A DNA stretch of 64,000 bases, taken from positions 1 to 64,000 of the forward strand of contig NZ_NHOU01000011.1 of assembly GCF_002179555.1 (NCBI RefSeq), written 5' to 3'. This DNA comes from Salinicola salarius. GTDB lineage: Bacteria > Pseudomonadota > Gammaproteobacteria > Pseudomonadales > Halomonadaceae. Positions 53,018 to 61,124 of the stretch are shown in pieces; the first letter of the stretch is position 1, and the number at the start of each line of letters is the position of its first letter. The notes under the pieces were generated by a model. It made no database searches, had not been told where the DNA came from, and saw nothing but the letters and a program-made list of their open reading frames with translations. Position numbers and translations under genes: made by a program.

Positions 53018-53068
53018 GTGCGCTATAGCGCACGTTGCCGGGGTCGGGCGATGTGCGTTATAACGCAC
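53018..53068. promoter_or_regulatory. Twin 16-bp palindromic operators and benE promoter
   Basis: GTGCGCTATAGCGCAC (53018-53033) and GTGCGTTATAACGCAC (53053-53068) are perfect palindromes of the form GTGCG(C/T)TATA(G/A)CGCAC, 35 bp apart centre to centre. A promoter TTGCCG (53035-53040), 18-nt spacer, TATAAC (53059-53064) has its -10 inside the second operator and its -35 just after the first. Repression of benE by the XRE-cupin protein fits this layout. Confidence 0.82.
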
Positions 53069-53095
53069 ACTCTACTGATCATAAGGAACGCGTTC

Positions 53096-54286
53096 ATGGC
53101 ACCTCCATCGGCCGACCACCGGCACGCCACGAGGGTAACGGCCTCCCACGTCACGGCGGGATTCGTCGCGGTCCTCGTCGGCTATACGAGCTCAGCGGCC
53201 ATCATCTTTCAGGCGGCCGCGGCAGCCGGCGCGACACCGGCCCAGATCGGCGGGTGGCTGAGCGCGCTGGGGCTGGCCATGGGCGTCACCTCGATCGGCT
53301 TGTCGCTACGCTATCGACAGCCGATTCTGACGGCGTGGTCGACGCCGGGCGCCGCGCTCCTGGCCGTCAGCCTTCCCGACCTGCCGCTGAGCGAGGCGAT
53401 CGGCATCTTCGTCTTCAGCGCCGTGCTGATCCTGATCTGCGGCATCACCGGCTGGTTCGCCAGGTTGATGCAAATCATCCCGCAGTCCATCGCCGCCGCC
53501 ATGCTGGCGGGGGTTCTCCTGCGTTTCGGCCTGGACGCCTTCGGTTCGCTGAACGGCGACTTCGTGCTGGTGTCGTCGATGTTTCTGACCTATCTCGCCG
53601 CCAAACGCTGGCAACCGCGCTACGCCATCGTGCTGGTGCTAATGGCAGGGCTCGGCGTTGCCGGCGTGCTGGGCGAAATCGATACACGGCAGGCGCAACT
53701 GATCGTCAGCGTACCCCATTGGATCTGGCCGACCTTCTCGCTGTCGAGCCTGATCGGCGTGGGAATCCCGCTGTTCGTGGTGACAATGGCCTCGCAGAAC
53801 GCGCCTGGCGTGGCAACCCTGCGTGCCGCGGGTTACGACACGCCGATTTCTCCCTTGATGATCTGGACGGGGCTGGCCACCCTCCTCCTGGCGCCTTTCG
53901 GTGCCTTCAGCGTCTGCCTGGCCGCGATTACCGCCGCGATCTGCATGGGGCCGGATGTCGACCCCGATGCCGACCGACGCTATCCGGCAGCGATCTGTGC
54001 AGGGGGCTTCTATTTACTGGCGGGTCTTTTCGGCGGTTCGATCGGCACGCTGTTCGATGCCCTGCCCCAGTCGCTGGTGCTGGCGGTCGCCGGGCTGGCG
54101 CTGCTCTCGACCATCGGCGGCAGCCTTCATCGCGCCCTGCTGGAGCCGCATCAACGCGAACCGGCACTGATCACTTTCCTGGTTACCGGTTCCGGCGTGA
54201 CGCTGTTCGGAGTCGGCGCTGCCTTCTGGGGCCTGGTAGCCGGCATGCTGGCGCTGCTCGTGGCGCCGAAATCGCGACCGGCCTGA
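53096..54286 (+). CDS. benE: BenE-family transporter
   Basis: 396 aa (Acinetobacter BenE about 400). Eleven or twelve transmembrane helices; VGYTSSAAIIFQAAAAAGATPAQIGGWLSALGLAMG, TAWSTPGAALLA and the FVVTMASQNAPGVATLRAAGYDTP signature define the family, whose founding member was proposed to import benzoate. AAGGA lies 9 nt before the ATG; the longer open frame upstream covers the operators and the regulator. No benzoate catabolic genes are nearby, so the true substrate is open. Confidence 0.88.
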   Translation: MAPPSADHRHATRVTASHVTAGFVAVLVGYTSSAAIIFQAAAAAGATPAQIGGWLSALGLAMGVTSIGLSLRYRQPILTAWSTPGAALLAVSLPDLPLSEAIGIFVFSAVLILICGITGWFARLMQIIPQSIAAAMLAGVLLRFGLDAFGSLNGDFVLVSSMFLTYLAAKRWQPRYAIVLVLMAGLGVAGVLGEIDTRQAQLIVSVPHWIWPTFSLSSLIGVGIPLFVVTMASQNAPGVATLRAAGYDTPISPLMIWTGLATLLLAPFGAFSVCLAAITAAICMGPDVDPDADRRYPAAICAGGFYLLAGLFGGSIGTLFDALPQSLVLAVAGLALLSTIGGSLHRALLEPHQREPALITFLVTGSGVTLFGVGAAFWGLVAGMLALLVAPKSRPA

Positions 54287-54291
54287 TTCGG

Positions 54292-54329
54292 GAGCCGTTT
54301 AGGTAGTCGAGAGCCGTTCAGGTAGCCGG
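54292..54329. repeat. 19-bp tandem duplication after benE, near the lipoprotein stop
   Basis: GAGCCGTTTAGGTAGTCGA (54292-54310) is followed by GAGCCGTTCAGGTAGCCGG (54311-54329) and a third degenerate unit running into the stop codon of the minus-strand lipoprotein gene (54337-54339). Confidence 0.88.
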
Positions 54330-54336
54330 GAGCGAT

Positions 54337-54756
54337 TCATATAGGCGGCACTGCGGGGCCGAATTCGATTCTCGACACCGCCTGATCCAGCGTCGCGACC
54401 TGCTCGACGATGGGCGCTTGCGACTCTGCAGCGAGATCGTGACCGGTACGTGTCTCGATCATCGAGGCCAGCGAGTCGGCGCTCAAGCGGCCCTCGTAAT
54501 GAACGCGATCGATCGAGGCCTCGTGGGAGCCCGGGAGATAGATGGTGTTGTTGGAAAAATCCACGGCATAGGCGATCACGCCCGGCACGATGAACAACAG
54601 CAGACCCAGCCCGTCGGCAATCGCCACGCCAGGGTCGATACGCCCCTGAAGCTGTCCCTTGCGCTCGGGATAGAAGAGCGTGCCGCAGCCGGTCAGCGGC
54701 AGAATCAGGCCGATCACGACAGCGCCAGCGATCAGGCGTCGAAACGGAGGTTGCAT
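54337..54756 (-). CDS. Small lipoprotein of unknown function
   Basis: 139 aa. Signal with lipobox LTGC (Cys24), followed by GTLFYPERKGQLQGRIDPGVAIADGLGLLLFIVPGVIAYAVDFSNNTIYLP. The glycine-rich hydrophobic stretch could be a second membrane segment. Similar lipoproteins occur in pseudomonads, sometimes misnamed as nucleotidyltransferases; I do not assign a function. It is the only gene between benE and a Yip1-family gene, and its stop sits at the edge of a tandem duplication. Confidence 0.75.
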   Translation of the reverse strand: MQPPFRRLIAGAVVIGLILPLTGCGTLFYPERKGQLQGRIDPGVAIADGLGLLLFIVPGVIAYAVDFSNNTIYLPGSHEASIDRVHYEGRLSADSLASMIETRTGHDLAAESQAPIVEQVATLDQAVSRIEFGPAVPPI

Positions 54757-54838
54757 CGCGGAAATCCCAGTGACGGAGAGGTAACGCGGAGTAACCTAAT
54801 CCATAGAGCCGGGTCGCGTCCAGATGCTGCCAGCTCCC

Positions 54839-54869
54839 AAAACGACGCCCGCCATACAGGCGGGCGTCG
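54839..54869 (-). terminator. Intrinsic terminator of the Yip1-family gene
   Basis: Perfect 11-bp stem CGACGCCCGCC/GGCGGGCGTCG (54843-54853 with 54859-54869), 5-nt loop, followed on the minus strand by TTTT. It lies 24 nt after the gene's stop. Confidence 0.9.
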
Positions 54870-54892
54870 CGTGTCGAGAGAAACCGTGGAAG

Positions 54893-55498
54893 TCAGACCA
54901 GCGAGGCGCCGTAACCCCACAGCAGCACGGTGATCGCCAGCAGCGCCTCGAGCACGAGAACGCCGATCGCCAGCGCCGCACTCGAGGCACGCATGCCCTC
55001 GTGCTGGTCGATGCCCAGGAAGGATGGCAGGCCCGCATAGACGAGATAGACCGTGTAACAGAGCCCTGCGATGCCGGCCAGCAGGCACAGCCATATCAGC
55101 GGATAGAGCGCGACCACGCCGCTCAGGAACATCGGCGTTGCCATGTAACCAGCGAACACGACGCAATGACTGAGATCCGGTCGCTCCGGGTAGCGACGCG
55201 CCAGCCAGTGAATCACGTTGCCCATCAGCCAGACGGCGCCCAGGATCAGCGCATAGAAGATGATCGCCAGCAGTACCGCGGTTGCAGGCGCGACAGTGAC
55301 GGTCTTCGCCAATCCGTCTTTGGTCGTGCCGAAATGCCAGCCCACCAGCGTGGTACCGATGAAGGCGCAGACCACCGGAATGGCAGCCATCACCAACACA
55401 TGGGAGCCGTAAAAGTGCGATACGGTTTCGTTTTCGCCGCGGATCTGCTGCCACTCGCGATTGGGATGCGTAAGCAGTCCCCAGACGTGATGAATCAT
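54893..55498 (-). CDS. Yip1-family membrane protein
   Basis: 201 aa with five transmembrane segments. [20 protein letters not shown] at the N-terminus and the helices that follow match bacterial Yip1-domain proteins of unknown function. GGAGG just before the ATG at 55498 sets the start and removes ten in-frame residues. A monocistronic unit ended by a strong terminator; divergent from proS. Confidence 0.83.
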   Translation of the reverse strand: MIHHVWGLLTHPNREWQQIRGENETVSHFYGSHVLVMAAIPVVCAFIGTTLVGWHFGTTKDGLAKTVTVAPATAVLLAIIFYALILGAVWLMGNVIHWLARRYPERPDLSHCVVFAGYMATPMFLSGVVALYPLIWLCLLAGIAGLCYTVYLVYAGLPSFLGIDQHEGMRASSAALAIGVLVLEALLAITVLLWGYGASLV

Positions 55499-55823
55499 GA
55501 CACACCTCCCTCCGGCGCGGGCCGCCAACGACGGATTTCCGATGGTGTCCTGTTCCGCTCGCCTCCCCGACGATGCCGGATGCGGCCCTCACCCTCACTA
55601 TAGGAAAGATCAGCAGAGTGGAAAGGCCAATCTCGGTGCCTGTTGCAGACCGCCAGCCGGCAGGCGCTGTGCCATGGTGCCCGCGGGAGGTTTTTACCGC
55701 TCGCCCTTCCCCGTCCGCTGCTCGCATCTCTATACTGGCGACCCTACGAACGACCGCAGATCACGTCATATCGAGCATATGCCGCGTTCCGCTTACGCTG
55801 ATGAATACAGGAAAGAACACCCA
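55499..55823 (+). other. Gap between the Yip1 gene and proS
   Basis: 325 nt without a supported gene. TATACT (55731-55736) is a good -10 candidate for proS, about 90 nt upstream of its start, but no clear -35 is seen. I see no riboswitch or T-box. Confidence 0.4.
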
Positions 55824-57533
55824 ATGCGTGCCAGCCAATTACAGATCTCGACCCTCAAGGAAACGCCGGCGGACGCGGAAATCGTCAGTCACCAGCTGAT
55901 GCTGCGTGCCGGCATGATCCGCCGTCTGACATCGGGGCTCTACACCTGGTTGCCGGTGGGCGTGAGAACGCTGCGCAAGGTCGAGCGTATCGTCCGCGAG
56001 GAGATGGATCGCGCCGGCGCGCAGGAAGTGCTGATGCCGGCGGTACAGCCCGCCGAGCTGTGGCAGGAGTCCGGCCGCTGGGACGAGTACGGTCCGGAAT
56101 TGCTGCGACTCAAGGATCGTCATCAGCGCGACTACTGCGTCGGTCCTACCCATGAAGAGGTCATCACCGACCTGGTGCGACGCGAGATCAGCAGCTACAA
56201 GCAACTGCCGACCAACTTCTATCAGATCCAGACCAAATTCCGCGACGAGATCCGCCCCCGCTTCGGCGTGATGCGCTCGCGCGAGTTCATCATGAAGGAC
56301 GCGTACTCGTTCGACAGCGACGAGGCCGGTCTCAAGGCGTCCTATCAGCGCATGTACGACGCCTACGTGCGGATCTTCACCCGGCTGGGTCTCGATTTCC
56401 GCCCGGTACTCGCCGACAACGGCTCCATCGGCGGCACCGGCTCCCACGAATTCCATGTGCTGGCCGACTCCGGCGAAGATGCCGTGGTCTTTTCCACCGG
56501 CTCCGACTACGCCGCCAATATCGAGAAGGCCGAGGCGCTGCCGCCCAAGGACGCCGAGCGTGCCGCGCCGCAGGAAACCATGCGCCAGGTGCCCACGCCG
56601 GGCGTGCGCACCATCGCCGCGCTGGTCGAAGGCTTCGATCTGCCGGTCGAGAAGACCGTCAAGACGCTGATCGTGCATGCCGCCGACGGCGGGCTGATCG
56701 CGCTGATGGTACGCGGCGATCACCAGCTCAACGAGATCAAGGCCGAGAACCTCGACGCCGTCGCAGCGCCGCTGACCATGGCCAGCGAAGAGGAAATTCG
56801 TGCCGCTATCGGCGCCGGCCCCGGCTCGCTGGGTCCGGTGGATCTGCCGCTGCCGCTGATCATCGATCACAGCGTTGCGCTGATGAGCGACTTCGGCGCC
56901 GGCGCCAACGTCGACGATCACCACCTGTTCGGCATCAACTGGGAGCGCGACCTGCCGCTGCCGCAGGTCGCCGATCTGCGCAACGTGGTCGAGGGCGACC
57001 CGTCGCCGGACGGCCAGGGCACGCTGTCGATCACCCGCGGGATCGAGGTCGGCCACGTCTTCCAGCTCGGACAGAAGTACTCCAAGGCGATGAACGCCAC
57101 GGTACTCGATGATAACGGCCAGCCGACGACGGTCTGGATGGGTTGTTACGGTATCGGCATCACCCGCGTGGTGGCCGCAGCCATCGAGCAGAACCACGAC
57201 GCCGGCGGCATCATCTGGCCCGACGCCATTGCTCCGTTCCAGTTGGCGATCGTGCCGATGAACGCCCACAAGTCGGACCGGGTTCGCGAGACCGCCGACA
57301 AGCTCTATCAGGAGCTGACGGACGCCGGCATCGACGTGCTGCTGGATGACCGCGACCTGCGCCCCGGCGTCAAGTTCGCCGACCAGGAGCTGATGGGCAT
57401 TCCCCATCGTCTGGTGATCGGCGACCGCGGTCTCGACAAGGGCGAGCTGGAGTACAAAGGCCGCCGCGACAGCGAAGTCACCATGGTCGCGCTGGACGAA
57501 CTTCGCGCATTCCTGGACGCCCGGTTCGCCTGA
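55824..57533 (+). CDS. proS: Prolyl-tRNA synthetase
   Basis: 569 aa (E. coli 572). Class II synthetase of the bacterial type: motif 1 ([38 protein letters not shown]), motif 2 ([26 protein letters not shown]), the inserted YbaK-like editing domain (about 225-405) that clears alanyl-tRNA(Pro), motif 3 ([20 protein letters not shown]) and the anticodon-binding domain. AGGAAAG precedes the ATG; the much longer open frame upstream has no homologous content. Confidence 0.97.
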   Translation: MRASQLQISTLKETPADAEIVSHQLMLRAGMIRRLTSGLYTWLPVGVRTLRKVERIVREEMDRAGAQEVLMPAVQPAELWQESGRWDEYGPELLRLKDRHQRDYCVGPTHEEVITDLVRREISSYKQLPTNFYQIQTKFRDEIRPRFGVMRSREFIMKDAYSFDSDEAGLKASYQRMYDAYVRIFTRLGLDFRPVLADNGSIGGTGSHEFHVLADSGEDAVVFSTGSDYAANIEKAEALPPKDAERAAPQETMRQVPTPGVRTIAALVEGFDLPVEKTVKTLIVHAADGGLIALMVRGDHQLNEIKAENLDAVAAPLTMASEEEIRAAIGAGPGSLGPVDLPLPLIIDHSVALMSDFGAGANVDDHHLFGINWERDLPLPQVADLRNVVEGDPSPDGQGTLSITRGIEVGHVFQLGQKYSKAMNATVLDDNGQPTTVWMGCYGIGITRVVAAAIEQNHDAGGIIWPDAIAPFQLAIVPMNAHKSDRVRETADKLYQELTDAGIDVLLDDRDLRPGVKFADQELMGIPHRLVIGDRGLDKGELEYKGRRDSEVTMVALDELRAFLDARFA

Positions 57534-57545
57534 TCGGGCGGGATC

Positions 57546-58178
57546 GTGCCGGCGCGACTCACCGCGACACTGACGACGGCGAGCTGGCTCGTCGTCGCCA
57601 GCCTGTTCTCGGCTGGCGTGACGCTGGCCCAGACGAATGCGCCGCCCGCCGGCAGCCCGAGCGAGCCGCCATCCCCCGCGCTGCTGAGATCGCTGTCGCG
57701 GGTCATGGCGGCGCCGGACGGCTTCGAGGATGCTTTCGATGCCCAGGTGTGGCTGCTGGACATGCAATCCCGCCTGGCCCGACGCCAGCCCGAAGCCTAT
57801 CCGTCACGCCATGACCGCCTGGCTCTGCTGGAGCGCATTCATGCCGAAGCGCGGCGTGCCCAGCTGCCGCCCGAACTGGTCCTGGCGCTGATCGATGTGG
57901 AGAGCCGCTTTCGACCGAGCGCGGTCTCGTCGGCCGGCGCGCTGGGGCTGATGCAGGTCATGCCGTTCTGGAAAGCCGAGATCGGCCGTCCGCAGGACGA
58001 TCTGCACGATATCGATACCAATCTGCGCTACGGCTGTACCATCCTCGCTCACTATCTGGCACGCGAACATGGCGACTGGACCCAGGCTCTGGCTCGCTAC
58101 AACGGCAGCCTGGGCCGCACGGTCTATCCCGAACGGGTCATGCAGGCCTGGTTCACGCGCTGGTGGGTGGATCGCTGA
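57546..58178 (+). CDS. Secreted lytic transglycosylase (SLT domain)
   Basis: 210 aa. Signal peptide (ASWLVVASLFSAGVTLAQT), then an SLT domain: catalytic Glu in LALIDVESRFRPSAVSSAGALGLMQVMPFW and ARYNGSLGRTVYPERVMQAW. The N-terminal 60 residues before it are an uncharacterised helical cap. It starts with GTG, 13 nt after the proS stop, so is probably cotranscribed with proS. It is one of several peptidoglycan enzymes in this window (mltD, amiD, flgJ, ampG). Confidence 0.88.
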   Translation: MPARLTATLTTASWLVVASLFSAGVTLAQTNAPPAGSPSEPPSPALLRSLSRVMAAPDGFEDAFDAQVWLLDMQSRLARRQPEAYPSRHDRLALLERIHAEARRAQLPPELVLALIDVESRFRPSAVSSAGALGLMQVMPFWKAEIGRPQDDLHDIDTNLRYGCTILAHYLAREHGDWTQALARYNGSLGRTVYPERVMQAWFTRWWVDR

Positions 58179-58220
58179 GAACCCGTTCACAATCTGCTGC
58201 GCGTCGGCGGCAAGCCCCTT

Positions 58221-58248
58221 CACGACATACTAGCCACGACATACTAGC
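58221..58248. repeat. 14-bp tandem duplication covering the slyD stop codon
   Basis: CACGACATACTAGC at 58221-58234 is repeated exactly at 58235-58248. The slyD-like stop (TAG; 58244-58246 read on the minus strand) is in the second copy, and the first copy supplies another TAG 14 nt downstream. Confidence 0.95.
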
Positions 58249-58759
58249 GTTTGCGGTCCTCGACTTCGGTATGTGAGGTTCCCGGCGGTAGCGGATGCCC
58301 CTTGGCCAGTTCGGCCCGCGTCGCCTCGCGTACCTCGAGAATCTCGATCTCGTAGGTCAGCGTCTCGCCGGCCAGCGGATGATTGGCGTCCACGGCGACC
58401 TGCGCCTCGTCGACCTCGACGACCGTCACCGTTCGCGGGCCGTCCGGCCCCTGCGCCTGGAAGCGCTGACCGGCCTGCAATACCTGGTCTTTCGGGAAAG
58501 CCGATCGCGGGCTGGCGCTGACCAGCGCTTCGTCGCGCTCGCCGTAGGTATCCACCGGCGCCAGGGTGACGCGCAGCTGCTCGCCCGCCCGGCGCTTAAC
58601 CAGTGCCGCTTCCAGCGCCGGGAACAGATTGTCGTGCCCGTGCAGATATTCCAGCGGCTGCTGGCGTGCCCGGGAATCGTCGAGGGTGCGGCCTTGCTCG
58701 TCCGCGAGAACATAGTGCAGGGACGCAACGAGAGACGGTGCGATGGCGAACTGGCTCAT
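58244..58759 (-). CDS. slyD: FKBP-type peptidyl-prolyl isomerase, SlyD/FkpB-like
   Basis: 171 aa. FKBP fold with inserted-flap domain: VASLHYVLADEQGRTLDDSR...PLEYLHGHDNLFPALEAALVKRRAGEQLRVTLAPVDTYGERDEALV and VAVDANHPLAGETLTYEIEILEVREAT are the SlyD signature. It lacks the histidine/cysteine-rich metal-binding tail of E. coli SlyD; the C-terminus after EVREATRAELAKGH is short and basic (DRKR). It assists protein folding; metallochaperone activity is unlikely without the tail. Confidence 0.88.
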   Translation of the reverse strand: MSQFAIAPSLVASLHYVLADEQGRTLDDSRARQQPLEYLHGHDNLFPALEAALVKRRAGEQLRVTLAPVDTYGERDEALVSASPRSAFPKDQVLQAGQRFQAQGPDGPRTVTVVEVDEAQVAVDANHPLAGETLTYEIEILEVREATRAELAKGHPLPPGTSHTEVEDRKR

Positions 58760-58840
58760 GATGACTCCAGGATGACGATGGGAATTCTTGGTGGATGAGG
58801 GACGATGCCAGCTTGCCGGAAGGTCGATGAATCCGAACAG

Positions 58841-59377
58841 CTAGGAGGAGTGCTTGCGCAGGGCATCGACAGGCACTTCGAGGCGCTGGGTCTGCTGCAG
58901 CAGGTTGAGCAGCACGATGGCGCGCTCTTCACCCTTCTGCGCCTCGAACACGGCCTGCAGGGCGCGAAACGGCCCGTCGGTGATCTCGACGATATCGCCC
59001 TGGCGATAGTAGACATTGGCGCGGTCGCGGCTGGCATCGGCGCTGACGCGATCGCGCAGGGTATCGATTAGCGCATCCTGCACGAACACCGGCTCCTGGC
59101 CGAAACCGACCAGCCGCAGAACGCCCCGCGTGGAGCGAATCGGCCGCCAGTTGCTGGCAACGCGATCGAGACGGATGAACAGGTAATGCGGAAACAGCGG
59201 CTCGGCAACCCAGGTCAGCTTGCCACGCCGGCGCTTCTGCACCTCGAGCACCGGGTGGAACACTTCGTAGCCCTGGTTGTCGAGATGTTCACTGGCACGA
59301 AACGACTCGCCGCCCTTGCACTGGATCACATACCAGCGTGGCAACGACTCGCCGTCCTGCGTCGACTCACTGGTCAT
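58841..59377 (-). CDS. rfaH: Transcription antiterminator RfaH
   Basis: 178 aa (E. coli 162). NusG-like N-terminal domain (WYVIQCKGGESFRASEHLDNQGYEVFHPVLEVQKRRRGKLTWVAEPLFPHYLFIRLD), the RfaH-type NWRPIRSTRGVLRLVGFGQEPVFV linker and a KOW domain (YYRQGDIVEITDGPFRALQAVFE). It is recruited by ops sites to antiterminate surface-polysaccharide operons. GGAAGG before the ATG at 59377 sets the start. No ops element or polysaccharide operon was recognised in this window. Confidence 0.85.
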   Translation of the reverse strand: MTSESTQDGESLPRWYVIQCKGGESFRASEHLDNQGYEVFHPVLEVQKRRRGKLTWVAEPLFPHYLFIRLDRVASNWRPIRSTRGVLRLVGFGQEPVFVQDALIDTLRDRVSADASRDRANVYYRQGDIVEITDGPFRALQAVFEAQKGEERAIVLLNLLQQTQRLEVPVDALRKHSS

Positions 59378-59608
59378 CGGTATACCTTCCCTGATCGCCG
59401 CCACTGATCACGACCTCTGGTCATGACCATTAATCATGACCTTTTAAAAAGACAATCCCTGTCATCGCCCGTTTCGACGAGGCAGAATCACGCGTTATCG
59501 CGAGATCGCCAGCGTGGCATTCGGGCCAGACGCGACAGGCCATCTAGCGTACCATTTTCGATCCGACACGTCCGCCCGCGGCGTGCCGATCCGGTTCTGG
59601 GAGGTTGC

Positions 59609-61063
59609 ATGCAACGCAAGCCACGTGACTGGCTGACATCCTTGCGCGTCTACCTGCGGGCGCCGGTGGTGACCCTGCTATTCCTGGGGTTTTCCGCCGG
59701 GCTACCCTATCTGCTGGTGTTCTCGACGCTCACCGCCTGGCTCGAGGATAGCGGTGTCGAAGTCGCCGCCATCGGCTTTTTCAGTTGGGTGGGGCTGCTC
59801 TATTCGATCAAGCTGTTCTGGGCGCCGATCGTCGACCGGGTGAGGCTGCCGCTGGTCGGGCGCTGGCTGGGCCAGCGCCGCAGCTGGATGCTGCTGGGGC
59901 AGACGCTAATCGCCGCCGGCCTGCTGGGACTGTCCGGGCTCGATCCCGCCGGACACCTGCCGCTGGTGGCGGCCTTCGCCCTGCTCACCGCCTTCGGCGC
60001 GGCGACCCAGGACATCGTCATCGACGCCTACCGTATCGAATCCGGCGAAGCGGCAATCCAGGCCGCCATGGCTTCGACCTACATCATCGGCTATCGCATC
60101 GGTATCGTCATGGCGGGGGCCGGTGCGCTCTACATCGCCGACGCCGCGTCCTGGGCAGTAGCCTATCTGAGCATGGCCGCGCTGGTCGGCATCGGCATGG
60201 TCACCGTGCTGGTACGCCCGGAACCGCCGCGTCCGCAGAGCCTCACCGTAGTGCTGTTCCATCCTCGGGTGAAGCGCTTTCTCCGCCGCAGCGCGAACCG
60301 CCCCGGCTGGCAGCGACAGACCGGTGTCTGGCTGATCGCGGCTATCGTCTGCCCGATCGGAGACTTCTTCCAGCGCTATGGCCGCCTGGCGCTGTGGCTG
60401 CTGGTCTTCATCGGCATCTACCGCATCAGCGACATCTCGATGGCGGCGATGGCCAATCCGCTCTACCTGAGTCTGGGCTTCACCAAGAGCGACATCGCCA
60501 GCGTCACCAAGGTCTTCGGCGTGCTGATGACCATCGGCGGCGGCGTTCTCGGCGGGCTGCTGGTGGTCCGTTATGGTCTGGGCCGGATGCTGATCGTCGG
60601 CGCGCTGGCCGTGGCACTGACCAACCTGCTGTTCGTGCTGCTCGCCACCGGCGGCGACAGCCTGCCGCTGCTGATCGTGGCCATCACCGGCGACAACCTG
60701 GCCAACGGCCTCGCCAGCACGGTGTTCATCGCCTTCCTGTCGAGCCTGACCTCCCGCACCTACACCGCCACCCAGTACGCGCTGTTTTCCTCGCTGATGA
60801 CCCTGCCCGGCAAGTTCATCGGCGGCTTCTCCGGCGTGGTCGTGGCCGATGTCGGCTATGCCAGCTTCTTCGGGATTGTCTGCCTGCTTGGCCTGCCGGC
60901 CGTGGCGCTGGCGTGGTGGCTGAGCCGCCGGCTGCCGACGCTCGATACCAACAGTGACGGCGACGAAGCGGGGACGGCCTCGAAAACCCAAGGACGGGAC
61001 AACGGACGGAAAAACGGACAGGAAAGCGGGCGGGAAGACGGCGAGCCCGCCAGCACACGCTGA
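59609..61063 (+). CDS. ampG: Muropeptide permease AmpG
   Basis: 484 aa (E. coli 491). Major-facilitator protein with about 12-14 helices; LFLGFSAGLPYLLVFSTLTAWLEDSGVEVAAIGFFSWVGLLYSIKLFWAPIVDRV and GAATQDIVIDAYRIE are diagnostic. It imports anhydro-muropeptides for peptidoglycan recycling. The last 35 residues are a hydrophilic tail of repeated GR.NGQ/ESGRED units. GGGAGG precedes the ATG at 59609; the longer open frame upstream is unsupported. Confidence 0.92.
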   Translation: MQRKPRDWLTSLRVYLRAPVVTLLFLGFSAGLPYLLVFSTLTAWLEDSGVEVAAIGFFSWVGLLYSIKLFWAPIVDRVRLPLVGRWLGQRRSWMLLGQTLIAAGLLGLSGLDPAGHLPLVAAFALLTAFGAATQDIVIDAYRIESGEAAIQAAMASTYIIGYRIGIVMAGAGALYIADAASWAVAYLSMAALVGIGMVTVLVRPEPPRPQSLTVVLFHPRVKRFLRRSANRPGWQRQTGVWLIAAIVCPIGDFFQRYGRLALWLLVFIGIYRISDISMAAMANPLYLSLGFTKSDIASVTKVFGVLMTIGGGVLGGLLVVRYGLGRMLIVGALAVALTNLLFVLLATGGDSLPLLIVAITGDNLANGLASTVFIAFLSSLTSRTYTATQYALFSSLMTLPGKFIGGFSGVVVADVGYASFFGIVCLLGLPAVALAWWLSRRLPTLDTNSDGDEAGTASKTQGRDNGRKNGQESGREDGEPASTR

Positions 61064-61100
61064 CGGGCCCGGACAGGAATGAGAAATGAAGAGGCCGTTG

Positions 61101-61124
61101 TCGGCGAACCTCTCGGCGAACCTC
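61101..61124. repeat. 12-bp tandem duplication covering the SEC-C gene stop codon
   Basis: TCGGCGAACCTC at 61101-61112 is repeated exactly at 61113-61124. The stop of the minus-strand SEC-C gene (61123-61125) overlaps the end of the second copy. Confidence 0.9.

Noticed and set aside
52436-53068. 210-codon minus-strand frame overlapping the XRE regulator
   Set aside because: It overlaps a certain regulator gene in another frame and runs through its operators.
55839-57767. 642-codon open frame antisense to proS
   Set aside because: It mirrors proS codon positions in GC-rich DNA, has no ribosome-binding site or recognisable domain, and proS is certain.
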